The notes: a model not told the origin generated them from the letters alone. A DNA stretch of 64,000 nucleotides from Bugulina stolonifera (GCA_935421135.1 OW285190.1:3534001-3598000), one strand, 5' to 3'; positions 44,660 through 54,385 are shown, counted from the stretch's first letter. Numbers and translations: made by a program.

Positions 44660-47178
44660 GATCTTACTACAATGTACAATGCTATCCATAACAATTGGTT
44701 TACTTTACTATTGGAACCAGTGCTTAAATTGTAAATTAAGAAGTGGGGGACTGAGCTGATGAGGGTGCGGGGGTGGGGTGTGGGCACCCCCGCTTAGCCC
44801 CGCGCGAGCGGAAAATCTTGCAAAATGGCTTCTAGAGACATGTTCTGGGAAAGTTTGAGATGAGCTTTGATGATGTCTTTCTGCAAGGAATTTGTCTATT
44901 GAGCAGTCAGTTTTTGCAGATGAGTTTTTGCTTGTAAATTAGATAATACAAATTTAGCGTTGACTCGTACCTTCTGAAAGAAAACACCCCTGATATTGGA
45001 GATGCAGGACTTACAAGATGCTGCACAAAGGAGCAAACTTCAGGCTTACTTCTAGGTGATTAGAAGTTAGATTTAATTTTTATTATGCCATAGAAAGATA
45101 TTTTGTTTGTATTAATATTGAGTTCTATGTAAACGCTACCAGCTTTAAAGCATATAGTAAATGCTACTTGATGATGCATCTACTACTAGCTCAGTTCCAT
45201 TATGGATTGAGCACTGGTGTCACTATCATCCAGTTTCCCTAAGAATGGATGTGTGCATAGAGGAATACCAATATGTACGCTACCACTACTACTGGTTTTG
45301 TTGTTGAAGTAAGCAGTAGCAATACTAGGTAGAGTGTACTGATACTATTAGCAGTAGTAGTAAAGAGCAACTACTTGTGGTGAGCACTAGCACTATGAGT
45401 AAGTCTTTGTACTACTACTATTGCTACTAAAAGATGTTATTATTGCCCCACTATTATTGTGAGTGAGTGATCAGTAGTGGCATATTAGTAGGAACTTGCT
45501 AGTTAGCAAGCTGTAAAAAGGTTTTTATTACTACTAGTAGCAAAAAAGTACCAGTACTACTTGTTACTAGTAAAATCTTCTTCACACTCGCATCATTAGC
45601 TATCACCAGTGATCGAAAAGAAACAAATTTTAAGTGGGTAAGCTCCCAGTCAATATAGTGCAATGCACCCCAGGTGCAGGGTGGAATCCCGGCCACCAAA
45701 TTGTTTCAAGTCTCTGAGATTCTTAAAATTTATTTTGCTGGCATTAGCCTACTTGGTACAAAATATTGTATATTTTTTTAATAACATGATATTTTTTGGG
45801 CTATAGCTAATGTATTGATACCAGAAAATTTTAATTGTTAAGTTATATGTCCTTACCAGAAGAGATGCCACACTGAAGCCACAGAGTTGATTCAAGGCCA
45901 GTGGAGCGTGCCTGATACCCTACTGTTAGCAGTAAACAGTAAGAGACTGTATAGTTCAAATAGTAAGAGCACTTTATTGAGCAACAGCCTACATACAACT
46001 GAAGTCAGAATGCAAAATTGTGCACCTTGTATTATGAAATCAGTTTTAAACTAAGGTCAAAAAGTTAACAAGTATATTAGGTCGGTCTTGGACCAAAAGG
46101 GGTGCGAGTTACAGAAAATACAAAATGGTCTCGGATTACAAGCACTGCTCCATTTCAGACTAATGAAATTAGACAATATTATAGTGATCAAGGCATGTAG
46201 CAACAGCCAATAGCATGTAGGTTAACAAAAGGTATACAATAAAAAAGAAACCGGAAGGGGAAACATATATTCACGCTGCAATGTATACGAGTTAAGACAA
46301 GATAACGCAATAAGGAGACTGTTTATTTAGTTAGTTAGAGCTATAGTCAATCGGGAGTGTCGGCTCAGGACACAACAATATACAGTAGCTATCAAACGCT
46401 GAGGAATTCAATTGCGATGGCTATGTACAAGAACTCTCAACTCAGTTTTCTTTGAGAAGCTGTAAAGTGCAACGAATAGAGATAACCACAATCAAAATTA
46501 GTAAAACCAGAACATAGGACCTATTTCACACAAAAACAGGGACATTTTGCTTTCAAAGTCTGAACTTCTGACACCATTTAGTTTCACAAAATTTAAATAG
46601 TAGCTCAAATAACTCTACAAAAATCTTGAGCTAAATAACGAAAGAATTTAACTTGACTTGCAGTTGGTCTAGATAATTTGATAAAAACTTGAGTTTCTCT
46701 TCTGGGGCCATGCAAAGATTTTACTTCTAGCTTAGAAGATTTGATTAGTCATTAAAAATGAATTGACTTGTGACTAAGAATTGGCCATGGCGACTTGAGT
46801 GTCCAAAAAAAAACACTTGCAGACATCGCTGCCTTTAGCTGTCTTAATTAATGTTGTGTTATCACATATAAGCTCTCTGGTTTAATGCTGATTATACGTA
46901 TGATTACATTTTCTAGCTTAGCAGCCAGTGAGTACCAGTATCCTATTATGTGCACAGAAAAATTACTATGTTTGTTTCTGTTTTACATTCAAAAGAACTG
47001 AACACTTTAGTCGCGCCTGTAATAAAATATATAATTAATAATAAAATAAATAGCATTATTATTGTAATGTGATGCTAGACGTCAACGGGTTTGGCGAATA
47101 GCGGAAGTGACGTAATCCCAGAAGCCGCGGAGATATTAGAAGTCTCTTACGTCTTGAATGCTGGATCAACAACACGTG
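44660..47178. other. intergenic, no gene recognised
   Basis: AT-rich non-coding sequence. The segment at 44,755-44,810 is G/C-rich. Near the Polinton edge (47,085-47,170) composition rises and a promoter-like cggaagtgacgtaa motif appears, possibly the promoter of a host gene interrupted by the insertion. Confidence 0.45.
47102..47115 (+). promoter_or_regulatory. possible ETS-CRE composite site next to the insertion point
   Basis: The sequence cggaagtgacgtaa joins an ETS core (CGGAAGT) to a CRE-like half (TGACGTAA), a pairing found in animal promoters. It is 60 bases from the Polinton target site. No transcript evidence. Confidence 0.35.
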
Positions 47179-47848
47179 AGTAGTAATATCAGTGCAGATC
47201 TGCATCAACATTTCCCCACGGATTCAGCCAATCACAGAGCCGTATTTCGGATTCTGACCAATCAGGAGCCACCACCCTCCGTGACCTTCGTCAAGGACAC
47301 CGGAACTAGCCAAAATTTCCCCACGACCTTGCCAAGGTCGCGCTCCAGAACTGAGCGTTTCCTCCTCAAAAAATTTTCTAACCGCGAACGAAAAATCTCC
47401 AAAAATTTTCCTAACCGCGACCGAAAAATCTCAAAAAATAATCCTAACCGCGAACGAAAAAAATCTCCAAAAAAAAACTTACCTCGAATGAAACGTCCCC
47501 GTCCTCGATTCTCTTAAAACTCTCCAACCTCTCCCTCGCGCCTCTTCTCTCCACGCCTCTCGCCTCTCGAATGATCGCCACCGACCCCGTCCCCCGCCTC
47601 TCCTATTCCAAGCCCCGCCCTCAAACCTCGGAATCTCCGCCCCGACCCTTTGACCAATCGACTGTGGACGAGGGGTGGGAGCCGGCCGCCAGCCGGGTCC
47701 CTCCCGCCCGGGACCCGTCGCGTTCTTCCCGACTATTTCCCCGGGGTTTTGAAATTCGTATCACCATGTTTTTGGGTTTCGATTAATAATACGTATATTT
47801 TATCGTATTCCTTAGAAAGTATATAATGATAGAAAGTATAGAGTAGAA
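47179..47848 (+). repeat. left terminal inverted repeat of the Polinton
   Basis: Matches 58,500-59,155 inverted at about 99% by eye, with one 14-base insertion near 47,461. It contains three 32-bp repeats, a CCAAT box (gaccaatcg, about 47,650) and GC-box-like agccccgccc, all in a GC-rich inner half. Open frames in it run inward and are the same in both copies. Confidence 0.92.
47379..47470. repeat. iteron-like 32-bp repeats in the left TIR
   Basis: Three copies of ctaaccgcg(a/c)ccgaaaaatctc-type units at about 47,379, 47,411 and 47,443. The same set lies at about 58,878-58,970 in the right TIR. Their regular spacing would suit binding of a replication or transposition protein; this is inference. 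Confidence 0.8.
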
Positions 47849-47925
47849 CACAAGGTGTATAAAATAAATGACATATATAACGCATATATAGTAAGCGAGA
47901 ATATCGTGTAAGCTACATAATTTCA

Positions 47926-48456
47926 TCATTCAAAACTACAATTTAATATAGACTTGAGTCCATTTATATGCATCGATCTTGGTATGTTTTTACCAATCGT
48001 TTTACCATACATTCTCGAGAGTAGAGCTCTAACGGAGTGATCACGCATTTCTTCTGAAGTAATTGTGATGAGACGCTTAATGATCTTAGACATGCTCCAT
48101 CTTCTAGCTCGTAAGAGGCAGAATAGAATGCAATAATCCCCGCACACATTACTCAGTTCTCCTTGAATACACTCTCCATTCCATCGGATGATTACATCAT
48201 TTCTCTCAAGCAATTCGCACACATCGGGATAAAAAGATGGTGGGAGTCCGTAAGAGTCAAAGTAGTCAATCTCTTTGCTGGTTGAGAAAACTGATATCCA
48301 GTGTTCACCGACTCTATCACTCGAGTGGGTGTTGAAGACGTAGATCCCGGGAGTGGAAAAAGAATTTATAAAGTGATCTCTCGGCATAACACCTCTGAAT
48401 AGACTAGAACTCTCTTCATCATCGGTGAGGATGCGCGCTATACTCATCGTATCCAT
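47926..48456 (-). CDS. adenain-like cysteine protease (virion maturation), Polinton PRO
   Basis: 176 residues. Such proteases (clan CE, with adenovirus adenain and Ulp1) cleave capsid and core precursors during virion maturation. The catalytic triad can be read in order: His in GEHWISVF, Asp in YFDSYG, and the nucleophile Cys in VCGDYCILF near the C-terminal third. Length fits the Polinton family. It is the last gene on the minus strand before the left TIR, following the hexon gene with only two bases between stop and start, so both probably share a transcript. Confidence 0.85.
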   Translation of the reverse strand: MDTMSIARILTDDEESSSLFRGVMPRDHFINSFSTPGIYVFNTHSSDRVGEHWISVFSTSKEIDYFDSYGLPPSFYPDVCELLERNDVIIRWNGECIQGELSNVCGDYCILFCLLRARRWSMSKIIKRLITITSEEMRDHSVRALLSRMYGKTIGKNIPRSMHINGLKSILNCSFE

Positions 48457-48458
48457 TT

Positions 48459-49808
48459 CTACATCATACCGGCAACCATAGATACTTCGTGATTACTGTT
48501 TATATAAATGATATCGTCTTTTTCTTCGTATACGAATAGACTCAATGTTGTATCCGTAGCTCTCGCGAATGAGAGATTGACAGAAAGAGATCCGTTTGAA
48601 AGTAGGTGAAAGTTGTCGTCACACAAGTCTCCTGAAACGTCAAAGGCGTAGATTGCTGAGTTTGTTTGAAATCTAGAAGAGGTGATTTCATTCCCCGTAT
48701 CCGCGTCTGATGTACCAGTCACGGTGAAAAGATTCATATATTCACGCGCGAATCTTCCACTCGTATAATCAGGCTCGTATCTTCTCGTTACAGGACTACC
48801 GTCTATAAGTAGTTCGACAGAGCTTACATCATATGGTGCAAACTTAAACGGATTTTTAGAGTAGGCTCCACTTTTGGCGGTATGATCTAGTAGACCCACG
48901 AAAACGCGATTAGGACGTTGACCACCCTGATCGAAATTGATTCTCACACTCTGCTGTCCTCTAGCAATGACATGGAAGTGAGTCTTAATTCTATCGATGG
49001 GTAGCTTTATACTTTCTTCTTCTCCAACCCACACATCCATCTGCGCTTTTTGTAGTGAAGGATTTGCCTGTACGCGTCGTACCCACAACTCGGCTTTAGT
49101 TATCAAAATCCTCGCTGTATGAGCAAGATTTTCAGCAGCACCGGCGAGAGACATTTGTGGTGTAGCACGCTGTAGGGTGAGTCTTGAACCCACTCCGGGT
49201 GGAATAACTCTTCCTTGAGCGAAAACGCTCAGTCTAGGTCTCCCGTAGAAATTCATCTCCCCACTCGATAGTAAAGGGGTTTTTCTGACTAATTTATCAG
49301 CATTTGTAATGTCAGCATAGTCATTTCCAGTACCATCATCTTCAGTCCATCCGCTACCCACAGCCATATAAGACTTTTTAGCGTCTTTACCATAATTGAG
49401 TAAATTCTCAAGATAGGCACGAAATGGATAGTTTCCTTCGTATTCTACATCTTGTCCAGCTAGTTGAAAAGTAGCCGTTGAGAAGAGGGAATGCATAAAG
49501 TTATCACCCTTAATATAGAGAACATCATTAGCAGCTTCGGGGAAATTATTCCCATCCGCTTTGATCACTTTGACTGTTACGGCTAAGTAACTTTTCGATA
49601 GGTCTGTGTAAAGTTCATCCGATGGTGGGATTACAATCTCAATGGCACCCTCTTGAGATTGTGTAATGGGTGCTAGGGGTATCCACTCTCCTCGGAGTAC
49701 ACTAGTGTGTGTTGGAGGGGTGGCGAATAAATCGAAGGCTGAGTTTACAGTATCCGCAGAGTCTTCGGAGACTTTAGAAAGTGCTACAGCTCGATGGTTG
49801 ACAGACAT
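48459..49808 (-). CDS. hexon-like major capsid protein of the Polinton
   Basis: 449 residues. The N-terminal block (DLFATPPTHTSVLRGEWIPL, then SDELYTDLSKSYLAVTV) is the conserved opening of the Polinton/adintovirus capsid protein family, often annotated in animals as F54H12.2-like. Members form the capsid shell; the family is assigned a jelly-roll hexon fold. Mostly beta-rich, without membrane segments. It lies between the protease and pVI/pX-like genes in the order seen in adenovirus-like elements. The frame is fully open with an ATG at 49,808. Naming as hexon follows gene order and family; I cannot test the fold here. Confidence 0.85.
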   Translation of the reverse strand: MSVNHRAVALSKVSEDSADTVNSAFDLFATPPTHTSVLRGEWIPLAPITQSQEGAIEIVIPPSDELYTDLSKSYLAVTVKVIKADGNNFPEAANDVLYIKGDNFMHSLFSTATFQLAGQDVEYEGNYPFRAYLENLLNYGKDAKKSYMAVGSGWTEDDGTGNDYADITNADKLVRKTPLLSSGEMNFYGRPRLSVFAQGRVIPPGVGSRLTLQRATPQMSLAGAAENLAHTARILITKAELWVRRVQANPSLQKAQMDVWVGEEESIKLPIDRIKTHFHVIARGQQSVRINFDQGGQRPNRVFVGLLDHTAKSGAYSKNPFKFAPYDVSSVELLIDGSPVTRRYEPDYTSGRFAREYMNLFTVTGTSDADTGNEITSSRFQTNSAIYAFDVSGDLCDDNFHLLSNGSLSVNLSFARATDTTLSLFVYEEKDDIIYINSNHEVSMVAGMM

Positions 49809-49895
49809 GCTTTATATCTACTTCTTTCTCCGTTGACAACTTATTCGTAACTGCCTTCCAATAGTATATTCTTTGATATATATATATATATTATT

Positions 49896-50321
49896 TTAGT
49901 CAAATATAGTTCTCTTTCCTCGCTGCTTCTTTTTACTAACCCTAGATGAAGAGGCTTGCTCTCCAGCTTTTTTTCTTTTAACTTGAGAACTACGTAGTAC
50001 ACCCTCAACATCGTGTAGAAGATCTCCACCGGCCTCACGGAAACGCTTACTCGCAGATGTCTTAAAATTTTCTCCTTTTATTACATCTCCCAGTAGACCA
50101 GCACCAGTTGTTAGAAGTTTCTTTCCAATTGTTTTAGCTCCTTTTTTCAAGAGTGGTAACACTCCTCTTGCCAGACCAGAAAATAGAGAGCCAATTCCAT
50201 TACCCGTCATGACAGGGCGTCCTCGATATACAGACATTCCATCTCCTACCTGAGAGTTGTAGTAGTCTTCATACATTTCACTAGAGTCAGTCGGAAAGTA
50301 TGGAACTATACGTGGAGCCAT
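49896..50321 (-). CDS. pVI/pX-like minor virion protein of the Polinton
   Basis: 141 residues from the ATG at 50,321; the longer frame only has GTG upstream. The N-terminal half includes YFPTDSSEMYEDYYNSQVG. Next comes a Gly-rich amphipathic stretch (GNGIGSLFSGLARGVLPLLK KGAKTIGKK) like the membrane-active and core proteins of adenovirus-type particles. The tail is strongly basic (KKKQRGKR), suited to DNA binding. A protein of this pattern sits between hexon and penton in related elements. Its role in particle assembly or entry is inferred from family. Confidence 0.7.
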   Translation of the reverse strand: MAPRIVPYFPTDSSEMYEDYYNSQVGDGMSVYRGRPVMTGNGIGSLFSGLARGVLPLLKKGAKTIGKKLLTTGAGLLGDVIKGENFKTSASKRFREAGGDLLHDVEGVLRSSQVKRKKAGEQASSSRVSKKKQRGKRTIFD

Positions 50322-50337
50322 GATATTCACTATAATT

Positions 50338-51084
50338 CTAAACTTCTCCACGAGGTCTAAAACGAACCGTCAGCACAACCTTTCCACTACGAAATGAGAC
50401 TCTCTCACCATCATCGCGCCTTATATCTATTTCAATGAGATCGGTACTGGTATTCGAGACTGGTGAATACTGTACATTAGAAAACTCTCGAAACACTGTA
50501 CTATTTCTCTCAGTCTCAGTTATCGGAATGGTGCGTAAGAGAGGAACTAGACTATCCCCCACGAGTCTCGGTGCTACAACTGATGAGTATACGTAGAGTG
50601 AAGTGAAGCCTGCGTTGATATCAGGAGAATTCGGACTGCGAGTTACCTCTGCTTCATAGACTTTATTGGGCTCAAATCCAAGGATCCAGGCTACATCTCT
50701 AGAAAGTCTTATTGAATGAGTATTTCCTCGTATCAAGATAAAAGACTCATTACGTAAAGCATCGTAGTAAAAGTTTACTTCATTTTCTAAAGAAAAGTTT
50801 ATCAAAGATCTATTGATCTCCGTTAGCAGTTCTCCTATTGAACTATACCTTCCATTTCTGATATTACAACGTCGAGGTACGCTCTCACTTGTATTCTTTA
50901 CTTCAACATAGCCGAGCTCGATATTCCTCCAAGAAACGGGATATTGTATATCGAGGAGTCCTACCTCCCATTGTGATGAAGGAAGATTAAGCGGTCTCGC
51001 TAACTTTGTCGTAAAGTGTGCATTAGTATTAGAAGCCTCTCCTCCAAGCAATACATTCGAGGTAAGTGTGACATTGAAGGCCAT
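50338..51084 (-). CDS. penton-like minor capsid protein of the Polinton
   Basis: 248 residues. The opening (NAHFTTKLARPLNLPSSQWE, then VGLLDIQYPVSW) is the hallmark of the Polinton penton-like single jelly-roll protein, which builds the capsid vertices. Beta-rich, no membrane segment. It is separated from the pVI/pX-like gene by 16 bases. On the minus strand a TATA-like cagtataaatc lies about 35-40 bases upstream of the ATG, so it may start its own transcript. Confidence 0.8.
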   Translation of the reverse strand: MAFNVTLTSNVLLGGEASNTNAHFTTKLARPLNLPSSQWEVGLLDIQYPVSWRNIELGYVEVKNTSESVPRRCNIRNGRYSSIGELLTEINRSLINFSLENEVNFYYDALRNESFILIRGNTHSIRLSRDVAWILGFEPNKVYEAEVTRSPNSPDINAGFTSLYVYSSVVAPRLVGDSLVPLLRTIPITETERNSTVFREFSNVQYSPVSNTSTDLIEIDIRRDDGERVSFRSGKVVLTVRFRPRGEV

Positions 51085-51111
51085 CTTTAGAGTGAGGATG
51101 ATTACACAAGT

Positions 51112-51128
51112 TGTAGAGATTTATACTG
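51112..51128 (-). promoter_or_regulatory. TATA-like element upstream of the penton-like gene
   Basis: The minus strand reads cagtataaatct 35-40 bases before the penton-like ATG (51,084), just past the end of the integrase C-terminal frame. A leader of only about ten bases would result, as with the TATA element before the 430-residue gene. Confidence 0.45.
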
Positions 51129-51130
51129 TT

Positions 51131-51430
51131 TTATACGAACTGGCTAGAATCAATCCAACTATTGAATGAGTCAGGATATCCCATCCACTTTACGAAACTC
51201 TCTTCTCCTCCCCGCCTTCTCCTCTTGCGTAAGACCTTTTCTACTTTAAACGTTTCGGGAAGGTCTACTCGCACCAACTCTTGACTGTAAAATGTCCCCT
51301 CAACATTTTCTCCATTCAGATCTTTTAATCTGTAAACTGGAGGAGATGTGTGCGAGAGAATGTCTTTGACAATGAAGATCTCAGTTGAATAGTTCGCTGT
51401 AAAACCACGGTCAAAGCTTCCACGAGCCAT
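51131..51430 (-). pseudogene. integrase C-terminal fragment with chromodomain
   Basis: Second piece of the broken integrase gene. It opens with the usual post-catalytic segment (ARGSFDRGFTANYSTEIF, an SH3-like region) and ends in a chromodomain (FKVEKVL..., then FVKWMGYPDSFNSWID), as in Polinton and chromovirus integrases, where it reads chromatin. It lies in a frame shifted by one base from the catalytic piece; the overlap runs from about 51,411 to 51,462. It has its own ATG at 51,430, so a separate small protein is also possible. Confidence 0.75.
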
Positions 51431-52217
51431 TGTTATCCTTACATAATCTCCAGGTGTAAATTAATGCTACCCTCTTTTTATTAACCCATCGTTCAGGGGA
51501 TGATTCGAACAGGCGCATCCAAATATCTTCTTGATTATCTTCATCAACTTCATTAGGCTTCATACCTATAGAGCGATTAAAGCTGTTGTTATAGCTAGAT
51601 ACCAAATCATCTAGATCGTCTAAGAATCGACCATCACCTCTGTAAGTTAAAAGTCTGTGAAGCTTTCCTCTCAACGTTCGATTAAAACGTTCAATAAGTG
51701 AAGCTTTTATAACCTCATTTTCTGAAGAAAAGTGGTTAACCTTGTTTTCTTGCAGAACCTCACGCACCCTTTGATTCAGAAACTCTTTTCCCTTATCAGT
51801 CTGTAGTCTAGAGTATGTTTCTCTTTTAAAAAGAGATGAGAGTACTCTAGACACCGCTAGTCCTGATTTGTTAAGTAAAGGGAATACCCAAGCCTTTCTA
51901 GAAAAGACGTCTATGCAGGTGAGTAAAAATGTTACACCATCGTTCTGATCTTTGTGTGAGCGAACATCGACTAAGTCCACTTGCATCTGCTCTCCAACTC
52001 CAGCGACGATCGTCTTTCTTCTCAAAAATTTAGTCTTAATGGGGTAGTGTAGTGTGTACGCGTCTTGCCCCCTTAACCATCTATCAACATCATTCTTATT
52101 CACACCCGGTGGGGAAGAATAGATCAACTTTCTCTTCCCACCAAAAGAAGGGGGTTGGGGTGGGGAGTAGTATATATCTCGCAAGGCTTCATCAACACCT
52201 ATTCGCTCATCAACCAT
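51411..52217 (-). CDS. retrovirus-like integrase, catalytic part (frameshifted before C-terminus)
   Basis: 268 residues. The integrase core is complete, with the DDE residues in MQVDLVDVRSH, LQTDKGKEF and KASLIERFNR, the last giving the D-35-E spacing type. It inserts the element's DNA ends into the host genome. The final 20 or so residues read out of frame because of a one-base shift near 51,460-51,470, after which the SH3-like region and chromodomain continue in another frame (51,131-51,430). A stop sits directly before the join in the second frame, so the shift must happen just there if it is programmed; simple mutation is likelier. The start ATG overlaps the end of the coiled-coil gene. 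Confidence 0.88.
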   Translation of the reverse strand: MVDERIGVDEALRDIYYSPPQPPSFGGKRKLIYSSPPGVNKNDVDRWLRGQDAYTLHYPIKTKFLRRKTIVAGVGEQMQVDLVDVRSHKDQNDGVTFLLTCIDVFSRKAWVFPLLNKSGLAVSRVLSSLFKRETYSRLQTDKGKEFLNQRVREVLQENKVNHFSSENEVIKASLIERFNRTLRGKLHRLLTYRGDGRFLDDLDDLVSSYNNSFNRSIGMKPNEVDEDNQEDIWMRLFESSPERWVNKKRVALIYTWRLCKDNNGSWKL

Positions 52218-52939
52218 TTTCTATCTTTTCCTACTCTCTTGTGCACACCTTTATCCAAAGCTTGTTTAAATCTTGCTTGATGTTTCACTATATCTCTCCC
52301 CACTCGTTCACTCGCTTTTCTAGCATCTGATGTAGACCTAGTTATGACAGGACTTCTTCCACCCTTCTCATGTAGTTGTAGCCGATTAGACTCGTCTTTT
52401 TGCTCGTCTTTACGATTGAACGTCGTTGTGTAGTCTGATGATCTAGCCTTATACCTCTTCCGTTTTATCCCTTGTCCAGAGATTTGCAGCTGAGGTATTA
52501 GATGACGCTTACGCTCTCGCTCGAGTAATATCTGCCTGCTTCGTTCTTCCCCATTTCTATTTGATAGCAAAATATCAACGGGATCTTGTTCTAGGTATTC
52601 TCTCTCCTGTCTTACTCTAGGTTGGTGTATTGACTCTCGCACCCCTTCAAGACCAGTGCTAATACTATCCAACTGACTGAAGAGGTCTCGCTGGGGTTGA
52701 CGAGATCTTTTTAATTCTTTTAAAAACTTACTCATATTATGGGTATGTTGTTCAAGTTGAGAGTATACATCTTTTGAGGAATCTTTAAGGTTAGAGTGAA
52801 TATCTTCTCTCGTCTTTTCAGCTAAAACCAAGTCTGGATTTTGAGAGAGAGAGGTAGGTACAACCCCCCTTTTTTTTTCTACAGAGTCGTAGTCATCTTT
52901 ACTAATGAGAATGTATTTTTTAGAAAATCTGAGAGCCAT
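52199..52939 (-). CDS. coiled-coil protein of the Polinton, function unknown
   Basis: 246 residues, highly charged, with a predicted coiled-coil middle (about residues 40-110, including QLEQHTHNMSKFLKELKRS) and a basic C-terminus (KRKRYKARS; KHQARFKQALDKGVHKRVGK). No enzymatic motif. Its last 19 bases overlap the integrase start. Polintons often have such a charged gene upstream of the integrase; a scaffold or DNA-binding role is only a guess. Confidence 0.65.
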   Translation of the reverse strand: MALRFSKKYILISKDDYDSVEKKRGVVPTSLSQNPDLVLAEKTREDIHSNLKDSSKDVYSQLEQHTHNMSKFLKELKRSRQPQRDLFSQLDSISTGLEGVRESIHQPRVRQEREYLEQDPVDILLSNRNGEERSRQILLERERKRHLIPQLQISGQGIKRKRYKARSSDYTTTFNRKDEQKDESNRLQLHEKGGRSPVITRSTSDARKASERVGRDIVKHQARFKQALDKGVHKRVGKDRKWLMSE

Positions 52940-52950
52940 TATCTTTGTGA

Positions 52951-53304
52951 CTATCTTCGTCCTCCAAGAAGTCCACCAACTAATCCTATTAGAGGTTTGA
53001 GAAGAAGTCCAAGAAATCCCCCTCGCTGTAGAATTACCTTTTTTTCTCTTAGAGTGGTACGTGAGTTGATAAGATCTTCAATTGCCCTTCTATGTCGACG
53101 TAAAGAGGTCAACTGAGTGGGTGTTAGCTGAACATTGCCTATTAATACATTCCGAGCGCATTCGACAAGCGCTAATACAAGATCCTTGTTTGCCTCAGAG
53201 ATTGTTGCATTTCTAACGCTAGCTCTAGCTCTGGATAGTGCTAAAATGCTCAAGGCGTTTCTTCTTAATCGTGTTGACATACTCGGTGAATTTACGTATC
53301 TCAT
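52951..53304 (-). CDS. small conserved Polinton protein with Gly-rich hydrophobic tail
   Basis: 117 residues: a basic N-terminus, then LVECARNVLIGNVQLTPTQL, a helical basic region (RRHRRAIEDLINSR) and a tail QRGGFLGLLLKPLIGLVGGL that could insert in membrane. This arrangement (short helix, Arg-rich helix, QRGGF-type tail) is one I recognise from metazoan Polinton and adintovirus elements, with no known function. A virion core or membrane-active peptide role is plausible. It is 12 bases upstream of the coiled-coil gene. Confidence 0.7.
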   Translation of the reverse strand: MRYVNSPSMSTRLRRNALSILALSRARASVRNATISEANKDLVLALVECARNVLIGNVQLTPTQLTSLRRHRRAIEDLINSRTTLREKKVILQRGGFLGLLLKPLIGLVGGLLGGRR

Positions 53305-53368
53305 ATCTGAACGTGTACTCTCTCTTCAAATCCTAAGTTCGAAATGGTGATGGAGTGGTGAGTATGCT

Positions 53369-54025
53369 TTACTTATAGGAAGTGTTATTGGGAATGTAGG
53401 CAGCCATTGGCAAATGTCTAGAAGCGAAATTTCCAATTAATCGAGCCCACTCGGGAGTTTCTTGTCTCAGATTGATAAAAAAATATGAATGAGGTTCACG
53501 CGTAGCATCCCCAAATGCTTCCTGCACAGCTTTCATACTTTGAGGGAATGCTTGTTTAGCAAGGTTAGACACGGATACTCCATCTCTAGGATTTTTAAAC
53601 AGAAAAAAGTACTGCGAGTTTATAGAGACTGTCCTATTATCTTTAGGGAAAAGATTTTGTAGGAGAAAAAAGACGCTTATGTTAAGATGATGACTAAATT
53701 TGGTAAATATGGCATTAATAGATTCTTTTCCTCCGACTTCTCCCATCAAGTCATCTATAATGAGCCATCGAATATTTCCATCTCGAGGGATGTCATTCTC
53801 CACATCAATCATCCCGCTATGAAAGTGTACCCTGTCTTTAAATTCGTCGAACCGAGGTTGCCACACACCATAGCAGTATATAATATCCATAGGAGTTGGG
53901 GTAGATACTTCAGCAACTCTATTAATGAGATTGAACAAGAGTTCCGTTTTTCCACTCCCTGTAGGTCCGCATACTAGTGCTGTGAAAGGGTTCTTAAGAC
54001 GAAGATCTGTTTCTCGCTGTGACAT
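53369..54025 (-). CDS. FtsK/HerA-type genome-packaging ATPase of the Polinton
   Basis: 218 residues. Walker A GPTGSGKT near residue 20, Walker B WLIIDDLMGE near residue 87, and a downstream FFLLQN sensor-like segment. This matches the A32-like packaging ATPase of Polintons and large DNA viruses, which drives DNA into preformed capsids. Its start overlaps the end of the membrane-protein gene by 32 bases. Confidence 0.88.
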   Translation of the reverse strand: MSQRETDLRLKNPFTALVCGPTGSGKTELLFNLINRVAEVSTPTPMDIIYCYGVWQPRFDEFKDRVHFHSGMIDVENDIPRDGNIRWLIIDDLMGEVGGKESINAIFTKFSHHLNISVFFLLQNLFPKDNRTVSINSQYFFLFKNPRDGVSVSNLAKQAFPQSMKAVQEAFGDATREPHSYFFINLRQETPEWARLIGNFASRHLPMAAYIPNNTSYK

Positions 54026-54344
54026 TGTAGTTACTCACTTGAATGCCTGAGGGTCTTATGATGCTTTTCTCACTCTCTTCAGCTTTAAGTAGAGTCATAT
54101 TAGCTCTCAAATAAGTATAAGCATAATAAAATCCGACTATGAATAAGAGTAGAACAAGAAGTGTCATAGCTAGATGATGAAGAGGTCGCCTCTTTTTCCT
54201 AACTTTATTATCAACTCTCACGTTAGAGTCATCGTCAACTTTTTCTACATTTTCTAAAACAATCTCTACAACATCTCGTAGCAAACCATCTGCAACATCA
54301 CCACACTCTAGCCCTTTGTTCTCCACTTGTTGTCTCTCTAACAT
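53994..54344 (-). CDS. single-pass membrane protein of the Polinton
   Basis: About 116 residues from the ATG at 54,344. An acidic N-terminal half is followed by a basic stop-transfer (RKKRRPLHH), one strong membrane helix (LAMTLLVLLLFIVGFYYAY), and a short polar end with N-glycosylation-type sites. No known family. Position next to the packaging ATPase is typical for a virion membrane or assembly protein. Confidence 0.6.
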   Translation of the reverse strand: MLERQQVENKGLECGDVADGLLRDVVEIVLENVEKVDDDSNVRVDNKVRKKRRPLHHLAMTLLVLLLFIVGFYYAYTYLRANMTLLKAEESEKSIIRPSGIQVSNYNVTARNRSSS

Positions 54345-54385
54345 CTTCAAGGCTTTTGATAGATGAATCTACTTTCACTACATTT

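Noticed and set aside
47158..47786. Open frames inside the Polinton TIRs (119, 71 and, on the right, 198 codons)
   Set aside because: They lie in GC-rich terminal repeats with iterons and are disrupted differently in the two TIRs by a small indel; no recognisable domain.
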